Origin: Verrucomicrobiota bacterium
GTDB lineage: Bacteria > Verrucomicrobiota > Verrucomicrobiia > Limisphaerales > UBA1319
Assembly: GCA_022711435.1 (NCBI GenBank)
Contig: JAKLFB010000029.1
Location: 1 to 64,000 of the forward strand
Length of the DNA: 64,000 bases
Direction: 5' to 3'
Under the pieces are notes generated by a model. It was not told the DNA's origin. It saw only the letters and a list, made by a program, of their open reading frames with translations, and did no database searches. A program made the translations under genes and the position numbers. Position 1 is the first letter of the stretch; every line of letters starts with the position of its first letter. Shown here piece after piece: positions 57,948 to 64,000 of this stretch.

Positions 57948-58926
57948 TCCCCGGCCATCGCTCGAGCCATCGTCCCCGGCGCGGCAGCCTGCGCCCGCGC
58001 CGGCGTCCGTGCCGGAAAGGGGCGCGGACACGCCCGGGCGGCGGGCGGTTCGGAGGTTCGGACGGAACCGGGCGGCGGCGGCCAGCGCGGTGGTTCTGGC
58101 GCTGCTGCTGCTGGGGGTGGCGATCGGCCCATGGCTCTCGCCCTATGCTCCGGACGCGATCTCAACGGACCAGTTTTCGCCGCCGGACGGGCGGCACTGG
58201 TTTGGGACGGACGTCCACGGGCGCGACCTGCTGGCACGGGTGCTGTATGGCACGCGGATATCGCTGGTGGTAGGGGCGGTGGGGGCGGGCGTGAGCCTGG
58301 TGATCGGCGTGCTCTGGGGGGCCACAGCCGGCTACGTGGGGGGCCGGTGGGACCACATCATGATGCGCGTGGTGGACGTGCTCTACTCCCTGCCGTCGAT
58401 CGTGTTCGTGATCGTGCTGATCACCACGCTCGAGCAGTATTTCGGCCAATGGATAGCGCGCTGGCTCTCGCCCGCCAGCGGCGGAACCGTCCGCATGCTG
58501 CTGCTCTTTGCGGGGCTGGGAGCGGTCTCGTGGCTGACCATGGCCCGGATCGTGCGCGGCCAGGTGATGTCGCTGCGGACCCGGAGCTTTGTCGAGGCCA
58601 GCCGCGCCCTCGGCGCCGGGCACGTGTCGATCCTGCGCCGGCATATCCTGCCGAACATCAGCGGCGTGGTGATCGTGTATGTGATGCTGACGGTGCCGTC
58701 GGTGGTGTTGAGCGAGTCGTTCCTGAGCTATCTTGGGCTGGGGATCCAGCCGCCGCAGGCCAGCCTCGGATCCCTGATCGCCGACGGCGCCACGCAGATC
58801 AATCCGTTCCGGACCTACTGGTGGTTGATCGTATGCCCGGCGGGGGTTCTGGTGGCCACGCTGCTGGCGCTGAACTTCGTGGGCGACGGCTTGCGGGATG
58901 CGCTCGATCCCCGGAGCGAGGAGTGA
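57940..58926 (+). CDS. Oligopeptide/dipeptide ABC permease, OppC/DppC type
   Basis: A 328-residue permease with a Pro/Ala-rich cytoplasmic N-terminal tail before the first helix (ASAVVLALLLLGVAIGPWLSPYAPD). OppC features are HWFGTDVHGRDLLARVLYGTRISL, GYVGGRWDHIMMRVVDVLYSLPSIVF, the coupling motif FVEASRALGAGHVSILRRHILPN and the final SEQ-type GDGLRDALDPR. An insertion around residues 165-195 (YFGQWIARWLSPASGGTV) lengthens the loop, typical of the variant often called YejE/OppC. It overlaps oppB by eight bp. Convergent with the regulator gene at 58983. Confidence 0.9.
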   Translation: MDDPRPSLEPSSPARQPAPAPASVPERGADTPGRRAVRRFGRNRAAAASAVVLALLLLGVAIGPWLSPYAPDAISTDQFSPPDGRHWFGTDVHGRDLLARVLYGTRISLVVGAVGAGVSLVIGVLWGATAGYVGGRWDHIMMRVVDVLYSLPSIVFVIVLITTLEQYFGQWIARWLSPASGGTVRMLLLFAGLGAVSWLTMARIVRGQVMSLRTRSFVEASRALGAGHVSILRRHILPNISGVVIVYVMLTVPSVVLSESFLSYLGLGIQPPQASLGSLIADGATQINPFRTYWWLIVCPAGVLVATLLALNFVGDGLRDALDPRSEE

Positions 58927-58982
58927 CGCGATCCATTCGGCGCGCGGCGCGGCGATGCGGGGCGGCGGCGGCCGGGTGCGGA

Positions 58983-60329
58983 TCAGCTCGAGATCCGGTA
59001 GAGCTTGATCTTGTTGTAGAGAGTCTGGCGGCCGATGCCGAGCCGGCGTGCGGCTTCGAGCTTGTTGCCGCGTGTTTCCTGAAGGACCTGGACGATCGTG
59101 CTGCGCTCCATGGCCTGCATGAGGGTGAGGGAGGGCTGCTCGCGCAAGGCCGGGGCCGCGTCCGGGGCGGGGCTTCCGACGGACAGGTCATAGGTGTCGA
59201 TGACCGGGCCATCGCACATGAGGACGGCGCGCTGGACCTCGTTCTGGAGCTGCCGGACGTTGCCGGGCCAGTCGCATCGGACCAGCATCTCCATGGCGGG
59301 CGGGGTGAAGCCGAGGAAGTTCCGGTTGGCCTGGGCGGCGAAGCGTTTGAGGAACGAGTTGGCCAGGGGCAAGATATCCTCGCGGCGCTGGCGCAGGGGC
59401 TGGATGTGGAGCAGGACGGTATTGATGCGGTAGAAGAGGTCCTCGCGCAGCTTGCCGCCGCGGAGGGAGTCTTCGATGGACTGGTTGGTCAGGGCGATGA
59501 TGCGGAAATTGGCGCGGACCGGTTCGGGGGCGCCGACGGGCCGGTATTCCCGTTCCTGGAGGGTGTGGAGGAGGAGGCCCTGGGCCTCGAGGTGCATATC
59601 GGAGATGCCGTCCAGGAGGAGGGTGCCGCCTTCAGCCTGGCGGAAGATCCCGTTGCGGCCGCTGCCGCGGCCGGGAGCGGCGACGGATCCGCACCACTCG
59701 GCCTCGAGCTGGTCCTTCGAGAGCGCGGCGCAGATGACCTTGACCAGGGGGCCGGCGCTGCGGGGGCTGAGGGTGTGGAGGAGGTCGGCGATGACTTCCT
59801 TGCCGGCGCCGCTCTCGCCGCTGATGAAGATGGGGACCTCGCTGGGAGCGACCCGCTCGACGGTGCGGATGAGCGTCTTCATCGCCGCGCTCTGGAAGAT
59901 GGGCGCGCTGGTGCCGCTCATCGAGGCGATGGCGCGGCGCAGCAGGCTGGCTTCCTCCTTGAGCTGCTGGTGCTCGATCGCACGCTCGACCGAGACCAGG
60001 AGGGATTTCGAGTCGAACGGCTTCTTCTGGAAATCGTAGGCGCCCATCTTGATGGCCGACACGGCAGCGTCGATGGTCGCATACCCGGTCAGAATGATGA
60101 CCTCGCAGACGGGCCACTGCTTTTTGATCTCGATGAGCAGGTCCTGCCCTTCGGCATCAGGGAGCTTGAGATCGAGCAGCACAACATTCACCGGCGGCCC
60201 GCCCAGCGCCTTGCGCAAGCCCGCGCCGTCCTCGACCTCCACGACCTCGTAGTGTTCCTGGGTGAAAAAGGCGGCCAAAAGACCTCGAAGGTCCGGCTCG
60301 TCATCGACGACCATGATTCTTGCGCTCAT
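58983..60329 (-). CDS. NtrC-type response regulator lacking the GAFTGA motif
   Basis: A 448-residue protein starting MSARIMVVDDEPDLRGLL. The receiver (1-115) has the acidic pocket, phospho-acceptor Asp in VVLLDLKLPD, switch Thr in IILTGYA and Lys in QKKPFD. The AAA+ domain (about 130-370) keeps Walker A GESGAGKE and the R-finger KLREDLFYRINTV, but the sigma54-contacting GAFTGA loop is absent (replaced by GSVAAPGRGSGRNGIF) and Walker B reads GGTLLLDGIS with Gly where Glu is expected. The Fis-type HTH (AARRLGIGRQTLYNKI) ends the protein. It is therefore probably not a sigma54 activator. It overlaps the PuuD-like gene by 29 bp; no histidine kinase is nearby. Confidence 0.85.
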   Translation of the reverse strand: MSARIMVVDDEPDLRGLLAAFFTQEHYEVVEVEDGAGLRKALGGPPVNVVLLDLKLPDAEGQDLLIEIKKQWPVCEVIILTGYATIDAAVSAIKMGAYDFQKKPFDSKSLLVSVERAIEHQQLKEEASLLRRAIASMSGTSAPIFQSAAMKTLIRTVERVAPSEVPIFISGESGAGKEVIADLLHTLSPRSAGPLVKVICAALSKDQLEAEWCGSVAAPGRGSGRNGIFRQAEGGTLLLDGISDMHLEAQGLLLHTLQEREYRPVGAPEPVRANFRIIALTNQSIEDSLRGGKLREDLFYRINTVLLHIQPLRQRREDILPLANSFLKRFAAQANRNFLGFTPPAMEMLVRCDWPGNVRQLQNEVQRAVLMCDGPVIDTYDLSVGSPAPDAAPALREQPSLTLMQAMERSTIVQVLQETRGNKLEAARRLGIGRQTLYNKIKLYRISS

Positions 60330-61095
60330 CGTGCAATCTCCTGTGGTTTCGACAGAACTCGACAAAACCGCCAAACAGCGGGCGAAACTCGGGGTGGGCG
60401 CGATACAGCCTTTCGGGATGGAACTGGACTGCGGCCAGGTAGGGTGTCCATCCCCGGGCCTCCCCGCGCAGCTCGAGGCCCTCGATCAGCCCGTCGGGGC
60501 TGACCGCCGTTACCCGCAAGGGATCCGCCACGCGGTCGACGGCCTGGTGATGGGTGCTGTTGACGGCCGATCGCGTGCCGCCCAGCGCCTTGGCCAGGAT
60601 GGAGTCCGGCGCCACCAGGATCTCATGGACGGGCTCGCTTTTGCGGTCCAGCTGGCGGTGGTCCAGGGCGCCGGGCCGCTGCAGGGGGATGTCCACAACC
60701 AGGGTCCCGCCCAGCGCCACGTTCAGGAGCTGCTGCCCGCGGCAGATCGCCAGCAGCGGCTTGCGCTGGCGCAACACCTCCCGGACCAGCGCGATCTCGA
60801 GGGCGTCACGCCGGGGATCTTCAGCCGTCACCGTCCGCCGCAGCCGGGCGGGCAGCCGGCTGGCGTAGAGCCCCGGATGGACGTCGTCGCCGCCCGAAAG
60901 CAGCACGCCGTCGCAGCGGCGGACGCACTCGGCGGCGTCGTCCGTCTCCACAGTCAGCGGCAGGACCCAGGGGAGGCCGCCCGCATCCTGGATGGCCAGG
61001 CTGTAGTTCTGGGACAGGCTCAGCGACACGTCGCAGAATTCCGCGCCATGCTGCTGCGCGTTGGGTGTGATCAGGATCAGCGGCCGTGCGTGCAT
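60301..61095 (-). CDS. Gamma-glutamyl-GABA hydrolase family protein (class I amidotransferase-like)
   Basis: A 264-residue protein starting MHARPLILITPNAQQHGAEF. It has the peptidase C26/PuuD pattern: GVLLSGGDDVHPGLYAS, DALEIALVREVLRQRKPLLAICRGQQLLNVALGGTL (nucleophile Cys in ICRGQQ), VNSTHHQAVDRVA and AVQFHPERL (His-Glu). Such enzymes hydrolyse gamma-glutamyl-GABA in putrescine breakdown or related amides; the actual substrate is unknown. Its ATG overlaps the stop of the 89-residue protein (TGATG), and its 3' end overlaps the regulator by 29 bp, so it belongs to the ispF operon. Confidence 0.88.
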   Translation of the reverse strand: MHARPLILITPNAQQHGAEFCDVSLSLSQNYSLAIQDAGGLPWVLPLTVETDDAAECVRRCDGVLLSGGDDVHPGLYASRLPARLRRTVTAEDPRRDALEIALVREVLRQRKPLLAICRGQQLLNVALGGTLVVDIPLQRPGALDHRQLDRKSEPVHEILVAPDSILAKALGGTRSAVNSTHHQAVDRVADPLRVTAVSPDGLIEGLELRGEARGWTPYLAAVQFHPERLYRAHPEFRPLFGGFVEFCRNHRRLHDERKNHGRR

Positions 61096-61364
61096 CAAAG
61101 GGTCGCCTCCGGGTACTGGGTTCGGATGCTGCCGATGACGCGGCCTTCCTCCTCCGGCCGGAGCAGCCGCCGCGCGATCCGCCGCCGGACTGCGTCGAGC
61201 AGCTCGATCCAATCCTCCAAGGGTGGATCGGGAAGGGATTGCCATTGGTCGTAGCGGCGCTCCCGCCGGTAGAACAGCCATCGGTTGCCGACATGCTGGG
61301 CATACACCTGCCACCGGACGCCGTCGGGAGCCTCTCGCTTCCAGCTGATCTCGGCCTTGGGCAT
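61095..61364 (-). CDS. Small conserved-looking protein of unknown function
   Basis: An 89-residue protein starting MPKAEISWKREAPDGVRWQVYAQHVGNRWLFYRRERRYDQWQ. It is rich in Arg, Trp and Tyr, with no membrane segment and no motif I recognise. The N-terminal half looks beta-rich and the C-terminal half (EDWIELLDAVRRRIARRLL) is a basic helix, which would suit nucleic-acid or protein binding. It is fixed in an operon by tight spacing: six bases after ispF and overlapping the PuuD-like start. Function unknown. Confidence 0.7.
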   Translation of the reverse strand: MPKAEISWKREAPDGVRWQVYAQHVGNRWLFYRRERRYDQWQSLPDPPLEDWIELLDAVRRRIARRLLRPEEEGRVIGSIRTQYPEATL

Positions 61365-61370
61365 AAGCGG

Positions 61371-61859
61371 TCAGGCCCCGCCCTCGGGGAGATCGATCGA
61401 CGCCACCGCCATGGCGGCGATGCCTTCCTGGCGCCCGAGGAATCCGAGGCTCTCGTTGGTGGTTGCTTTCAGCCCCACTCGACCGGCGGACAGTCCGAGC
61501 GCCGCACCGATCTTCTCCTTCATCGCGCCGATGTGGGGCGCCAGCCTGGGTTGCTCCGCAATCACGGTGGCGTCCACGTTGACGATCCGGCCGCGCCGCT
61601 CCCTGACGATCCGGCCGATCTCCTCGAGGAAAATCGCGCTGGCCGCGTTCCTCCAGCGCATGTCCGTATTCGGGAAATAATGGCCGATGTCCGCCTCCCC
61701 CAGGGCGCCCAGCAAGGCGTCCGCTATCGCATGGATCAGAACGTCCGCGTCCGAATGCCCATCCAAACCTGTCGGGTGTGGAATCGAAACGCCGCCCAGC
61801 ACCAGCGCGCGCCCCTGAGCCAGGCGATGCACATCGTATCCAATGCCAACCCGAGTCAT
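61371..61859 (-). CDS. ispF: 2-C-methyl-D-erythritol 2,4-cyclodiphosphate synthase
   Basis: A 162-residue enzyme starting MTRVGIGYDVHRLAQGRALVLGGV. It makes the cyclic diphosphate intermediate of the non-mevalonate isoprenoid pathway. Diagnostic motifs are GIGYDVH (zinc Asp and His), GLDGHSDADVLIHAIADALLGAL, DIGHYFPNTD and LKATTNESLGFLGRQEGIAAMA. The preceding in-frame GTG is adjacent but the ATG at 61859 is preferred. It heads an operon with the small unknown, PuuD-like and NtrC-type genes, an unusual grouping for an isoprenoid gene. Confidence 0.95.
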   Translation of the reverse strand: MTRVGIGYDVHRLAQGRALVLGGVSIPHPTGLDGHSDADVLIHAIADALLGALGEADIGHYFPNTDMRWRNAASAIFLEEIGRIVRERRGRIVNVDATVIAEQPRLAPHIGAMKEKIGAALGLSAGRVGLKATTNESLGFLGRQEGIAAMAVASIDLPEGGA

Positions 61860-62064
61860 CACTCAGCCATATACATGCTGCAAAGGCCGAACACCAAGTA
61901 AAAACTTGCCCAAAATTCGACCCCGGACAACCGGATGCCCCGAATTGGGTCATTCATTATCCTGCATTGTCCACTAATATTGAAGATTGACATCCGTGCC
62001 TTGATTGTGGAGGCTGTGGGAAAATAGCTGACGGCTCCAGCCGATCAGCGAACGTTACTGTTTT

Positions 62065-62661
62065 ATGACCAACTCGATCCTGCTCGTTCGTCGTTCCGTT
62101 TTGAATGCCGTATTCACCCTGGCTTCCGCCCTTCTGATTGGCGGGATGGCCGCGCCCTCGATCCAGGCGGGCGATCTCTTGCCCTACAAGGGAACGGTCG
62201 AAGGGGTCACATTGATTGACATCAATTTAAACAGTCCAAGTTTTTCGGCCTCCTTCACTAGCATCGCCGATTTGATCGCCTCGCACACGGGCAAAGGCAT
62301 TCAAGAATCATCGGGCGATTTAATCTTAGATGCCAAATTTTGCATTCAGGCAAACGGAACCAGCGTTACGACCGCCGCGAATGGAGAGGTCGTCTTTGTG
62401 GAGTTCTTGTTGCAGGAACTGGTGCCAACAGTGGTCATAGCAGACGACGGATACCCCATAATATCGTTCCCTTCCCCCGAAAATCCTCACCCTTACGTCG
62501 GCATCTACCGAATCTATAAGTTGGCTGACGATGGAACTCGGATTTACGGACTTGGCGAGGGCATGATTGTGGGGGAGAACTACGGAATCGGGTATTGCCA
62601 CACATTCAACGGCACGATTGCGAAATCGGTTTTAAAGACGCAGCCGGCCAAGAAGAAGTAA
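62065..62661 (+). CDS. Low-GC secreted protein of unknown function
   Basis: A 198-residue protein with a signal peptide (LNAVFTLASALLIGGMAAPSIQAG). The mature part is beta-rich (LLPYKGTVEGVTLIDINL, EVVFVEFLLQELVPTVVIADDGYPIISFPSP) with a final GIYRIYKLADDGTRIYGLGEGMIVGENYGIGYC segment. I do not recognise the family. Compared with neighbours the codons are markedly less GC-rich, suggesting foreign origin or relaxed composition. A TTGACA sequence at 61987-61992 lies upstream, without a clear -10 partner. Alone between divergent ispF and the convergent esterase. Confidence 0.6.
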   Translation: MTNSILLVRRSVLNAVFTLASALLIGGMAAPSIQAGDLLPYKGTVEGVTLIDINLNSPSFSASFTSIADLIASHTGKGIQESSGDLILDAKFCIQANGTSVTTAANGEVVFVEFLLQELVPTVVIADDGYPIISFPSPENPHPYVGIYRIYKLADDGTRIYGLGEGMIVGENYGIGYCHTFNGTIAKSVLKTQPAKKK

Positions 62662-62743
62662 TCCGTCGGGAGCGGGAGCGCGGAGATCGCCGCGCATTTT
62701 CGCGTCATTTCGAGTTTATTGCGGCAGTCAAGGTCAGGGGCCT

Positions 62744-62777
62744 TTTGCCGCAAGAAACGCAAAGACACGCAAGAACC
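62744..62777. repeat. CGCAA(A)GA-rich short tandem element
   Basis: The sequence around TTTGCCGCAAGAAACGCAAAGACACGCAAGAAC contains three imperfect copies of a CGCAAGA/CGCAAAG unit at 9-10 bp spacing. I have the impression that such GCAAAGA-type elements are frequent between genes in Verrucomicrobia. It sits in the 200-bp gap between two convergent genes; function unknown. Confidence 0.35.
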
Positions 62778-62861
62778 TTGGGGGTGCAGCGGCGCGCGCG
62801 ATGGCCGCTGAGCACGGGGTAATTCCTGCAGCCACAGCAGGAAAGGGCACGAGCGGCGAAA

Positions 62862-63641
62862 TCAGTTCCGGCTGGCTTTCAGGGGGCGCTGGTGTTCGAG
62901 GAACCACTCGAAGAGGCGCGGGTTGTCGTAGGTTTCGGTCCAGGCATCGTGGCCGGCTTCGGGGTAGACAGTGTATTCGACGGTGCAGCCGTATCGGCGC
63001 ATGCCCTGGACCATCCGTTCGGACTCAGAGGGATTGACGATGGTGTCTTTGGCGCCGTGGAACACCCAGATGGGGAGCGTGCGGAGCGCAGCGAGCCGGT
63101 CGGGATCGAATCCGACAGGCGGGTAAGGATTCCCGCCTCCGCAGATGGGGGCGATTGCCGCGAAGCGCTCGGGCGCGGCCAGCGCGAGCGACCAGGTCCC
63201 GAAGCCGCCCATGCTCAATCCGGTGAGATAGACGCGTTGCGGGTCAACCTCGTATTTCTGGATCGCTTCATCGAGGAGGGCCAGCAGTGGCTCGGTCTGC
63301 CACCAAGTGCCGAGAGGGCACTGGGGCGATATCACGACGAACGGAAAGTCGGGACGCGACTCGACGAGCTTGGGGGGGCCGTGTCTTTTGACGAGCTGGA
63401 GGTTGTCGCCGCGTTCGCCCATTCCGTGGAGGAAGAGGATCATCGGCCATTGACGGCCGGGCTCCTTTCCGTATTCCTGGGGGAGAAAGGCCAGGTAATG
63501 GAGTCGATGGGTTTGCTGAACGGTCCGGGCCATGGCTCGAGGCGCTTGCCGGCCGGGGATTTCGGCGGCCATAAGGGTGGGTGATGCCTGATGAGCGGAG
63601 TAGAGGGCGAGGGTCAGCAGCCAACAATATCGAGTCTTCAT
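62862..63641 (-). CDS. Secreted alpha/beta-hydrolase (esterase/peptidase-like)
   Basis: A 259-residue protein with a signal peptide (RYCWLLTLALYSAHQASPTLMAAE). The fold is shown by LHYLAFLPQEYG, WPMILFLHGMGERGDN (oxyanion strand), the nucleophile elbow YLTGLSMGGFGTWSLALAAPERFAAIAPICGGG, an acidic residue in VFHGAKDTIVNPSESERM and the catalytic His in PEAGHDAW. This set matches exported dienelactone-hydrolase/feruloyl-esterase-like proteins with a PHB-depolymerase flavour. Substrate unknown, perhaps an ester in plant or algal polysaccharide. It converges with the low-GC secreted protein gene. Confidence 0.85.
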   Translation of the reverse strand: MKTRYCWLLTLALYSAHQASPTLMAAEIPGRQAPRAMARTVQQTHRLHYLAFLPQEYGKEPGRQWPMILFLHGMGERGDNLQLVKRHGPPKLVESRPDFPFVVISPQCPLGTWWQTEPLLALLDEAIQKYEVDPQRVYLTGLSMGGFGTWSLALAAPERFAAIAPICGGGNPYPPVGFDPDRLAALRTLPIWVFHGAKDTIVNPSESERMVQGMRRYGCTVEYTVYPEAGHDAWTETYDNPRLFEWFLEHQRPLKASRN

Positions 63642-63840
63642 TGGATACGTTTTTGCCGGCCATAACGACTGGCAGGCGCGAGATGCTTCTCTTGTATCCT
63701 TCTAGCAGGACGCGAGATGCGACACAACATGATATTCGAGTCAAGCGAAGAGCGGGCGGGTTTTCGATGGCGGGCCTCCCGGGGAGGCCGAACCGGTCTT
63801 GTCAGCGGGGCGAAGGCGTCGCGGGCAAGCCGATAACCGT

Positions 63841-63869
63841 TTGACTTGACTTTAAGGCAACCTTAAATT
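63841..63869 (+). promoter_or_regulatory. Candidate sigma70 promoter upstream of the last gene
   Basis: TTGACT (63841-63846) and TAAATT (63864-63869) are separated by 17 bp, matching consensus at five and four of six positions, with the next start codon at 63878. This places transcription start almost at the ATG, so a leaderless or very short 5' end would follow. The palindrome at 63851-63867 overlaps it. Confidence 0.45.
63851..63867. promoter_or_regulatory. Perfect 17-bp palindrome TTTAAGG-CAA-CCTTAAA, operator-like
   Basis: Seven-base arms match exactly around a three-base centre and cover the spacer and -10 of the candidate promoter. The AGG/CCT half-site arrangement recalls operators of DtxR/MntR-type metal-dependent repressors, but the identity of a regulator is only a guess. 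Confidence 0.4.
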
Positions 63870-63877
63870 TGTGCAAC

Positions 63878-64000
63878 ATGCTGGTGGCGCACACCAATGC
63901 GGGAGGCCCGTCAGGAATGGGCTCATCTTTGCCTGCGTCCGACCCTTCCTGGAAGGAGATCGTGAAGCCGGTGGACCCCTTTTTGGATGGGGTATCCCGG
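63878..64000 (+). CDS. 5' end of a probable polyprenyl synthetase (cut by the window edge)
   Basis: The frame is open for 41 codons from the ATG at 63878 to the window end. After a Ser/Gly-rich start it reads PSWKEIVKPVDPFLDGVSR, which resembles the N-terminal helix of octaprenyl/heptaprenyl-type polyprenyl diphosphate synthases (I-PVD-FL pattern). The Asp-rich motifs needed for proof lie beyond the window. A second in-frame ATG 13 codons later is possible. The candidate promoter and palindrome lie directly upstream. If correct, it would use isoprenoid precursors from the pathway of ispF, 2 kb away. Confidence 0.45.
   Translation, partial: MLVAHTNAGGPSGMGSSLPASDPSWKEIVKPVDPFLDGVSR

Noticed and set aside
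61987..62030. TTGACA box upstream of the low-GC secreted protein
   Set aside because: No -10 element at a workable spacing could be identified, so it is not listed as a promoter.
1..64000. CRISPR array, rRNA genes or replication origin
   Set aside because: No regularly spaced repeats of 24-48 bp with unique spacers, no rRNA-like segments and no DnaA-box clusters were noticed.

Overview
The window looks like chromosomal DNA of a high-GC Gram-negative bacterium, most likely a Verrucomicrobiota of the Limisphaerales/Pedosphaera type (inference from gene content and protein style; no 16S gene is present). Supporting points are a BamD-LptE outer-membrane pair whose BamD has the early YRPGEGW motif, a GldA/GldF/GldG-like ABC module ending in a DUF4340 protein, many Tat-exported or lipoprotein enzymes (Gfo/Idh, PqaA-like, GH29), a DksA-like protein carrying the TG-PIPKARLEAIPW motif, and several families of short dispersed intergenic palindromes.

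Layout. (1) 1-6195: left part of a genomic island lying against the 3' end of a tRNA-Val(CAC) gene. From the tRNA leftward it carries a tyrosine integrase, an excisionase-type HTH protein, a complete 2.5-kb insertion sequence with inverted repeats and a probable -1 frameshift transposase, then a DruA/DUF4338 (Druantia-type) protein and the tail of a convergent unknown gene. The island continues past the left edge. (2) 6412-14939: a GT2 glycosyltransferase, then rightward bamD-lptE, a sodium:solute symporter with a small membrane partner, and a complete ribose-type sugar ABC importer (binding protein, double ATPase, permease). (3) 14902-21738: a zinc-ribbon membrane protein with a DUF2167 protein, a large Tat-exported TIM-barrel-like protein, a PHP histidinol-phosphatase and an iron alcohol dehydrogenase. 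(4) 21940-28569: gldA-gldF-gldG-DUF4340, then rpmG-rpsR and a DksA-like regulator, all leftward. (5) 28744-40590: folE2, a secreted EEP phosphatase/nuclease, Nudix-tadA, a small secreted protein, transketolase, an EamA transporter, pgm-phosphodiesterase-purF, and a beta-CASP RNase. (6) 40779-49511: a rightward run of a LolA-like protein, a PqaA-family lipoprotein, a 1687-residue TPR protein with an embedded C39-like cysteine peptidase domain, and an M14 carboxypeptidase. (7) 49519-54820: leftward asd, Gfo/Idh oxidoreductase, nitrilase-fold hydrolase, C_GCAxxG_C_C redox protein and an Lpd-like flavoprotein. (8) 54940-64000: GH29 fucosidase, Sel1 protein and OppB/OppC permeases rightward; ispF, an 89-residue unknown, a PuuD-like amidohydrolase and an atypical NtrC-type regulator leftward; a low-GC secreted protein, an esterase, and the first 41 codons of a probable polyprenyl synthetase.

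The parts most worth following up are the tRNA-Val island with its DruA gene, the IS with an A8 slippery run, the C39-TPR giant, the NtrC-type regulator that lacks GAFTGA, and at least five families of short repeats or palindromes that recur between genes. No gene-free stretch longer than about 300 bases was found; the largest gaps (about 150-240 bp) are described where they hold repeats or promoter-like signals. Family names come from motif recognition, not from a database search.
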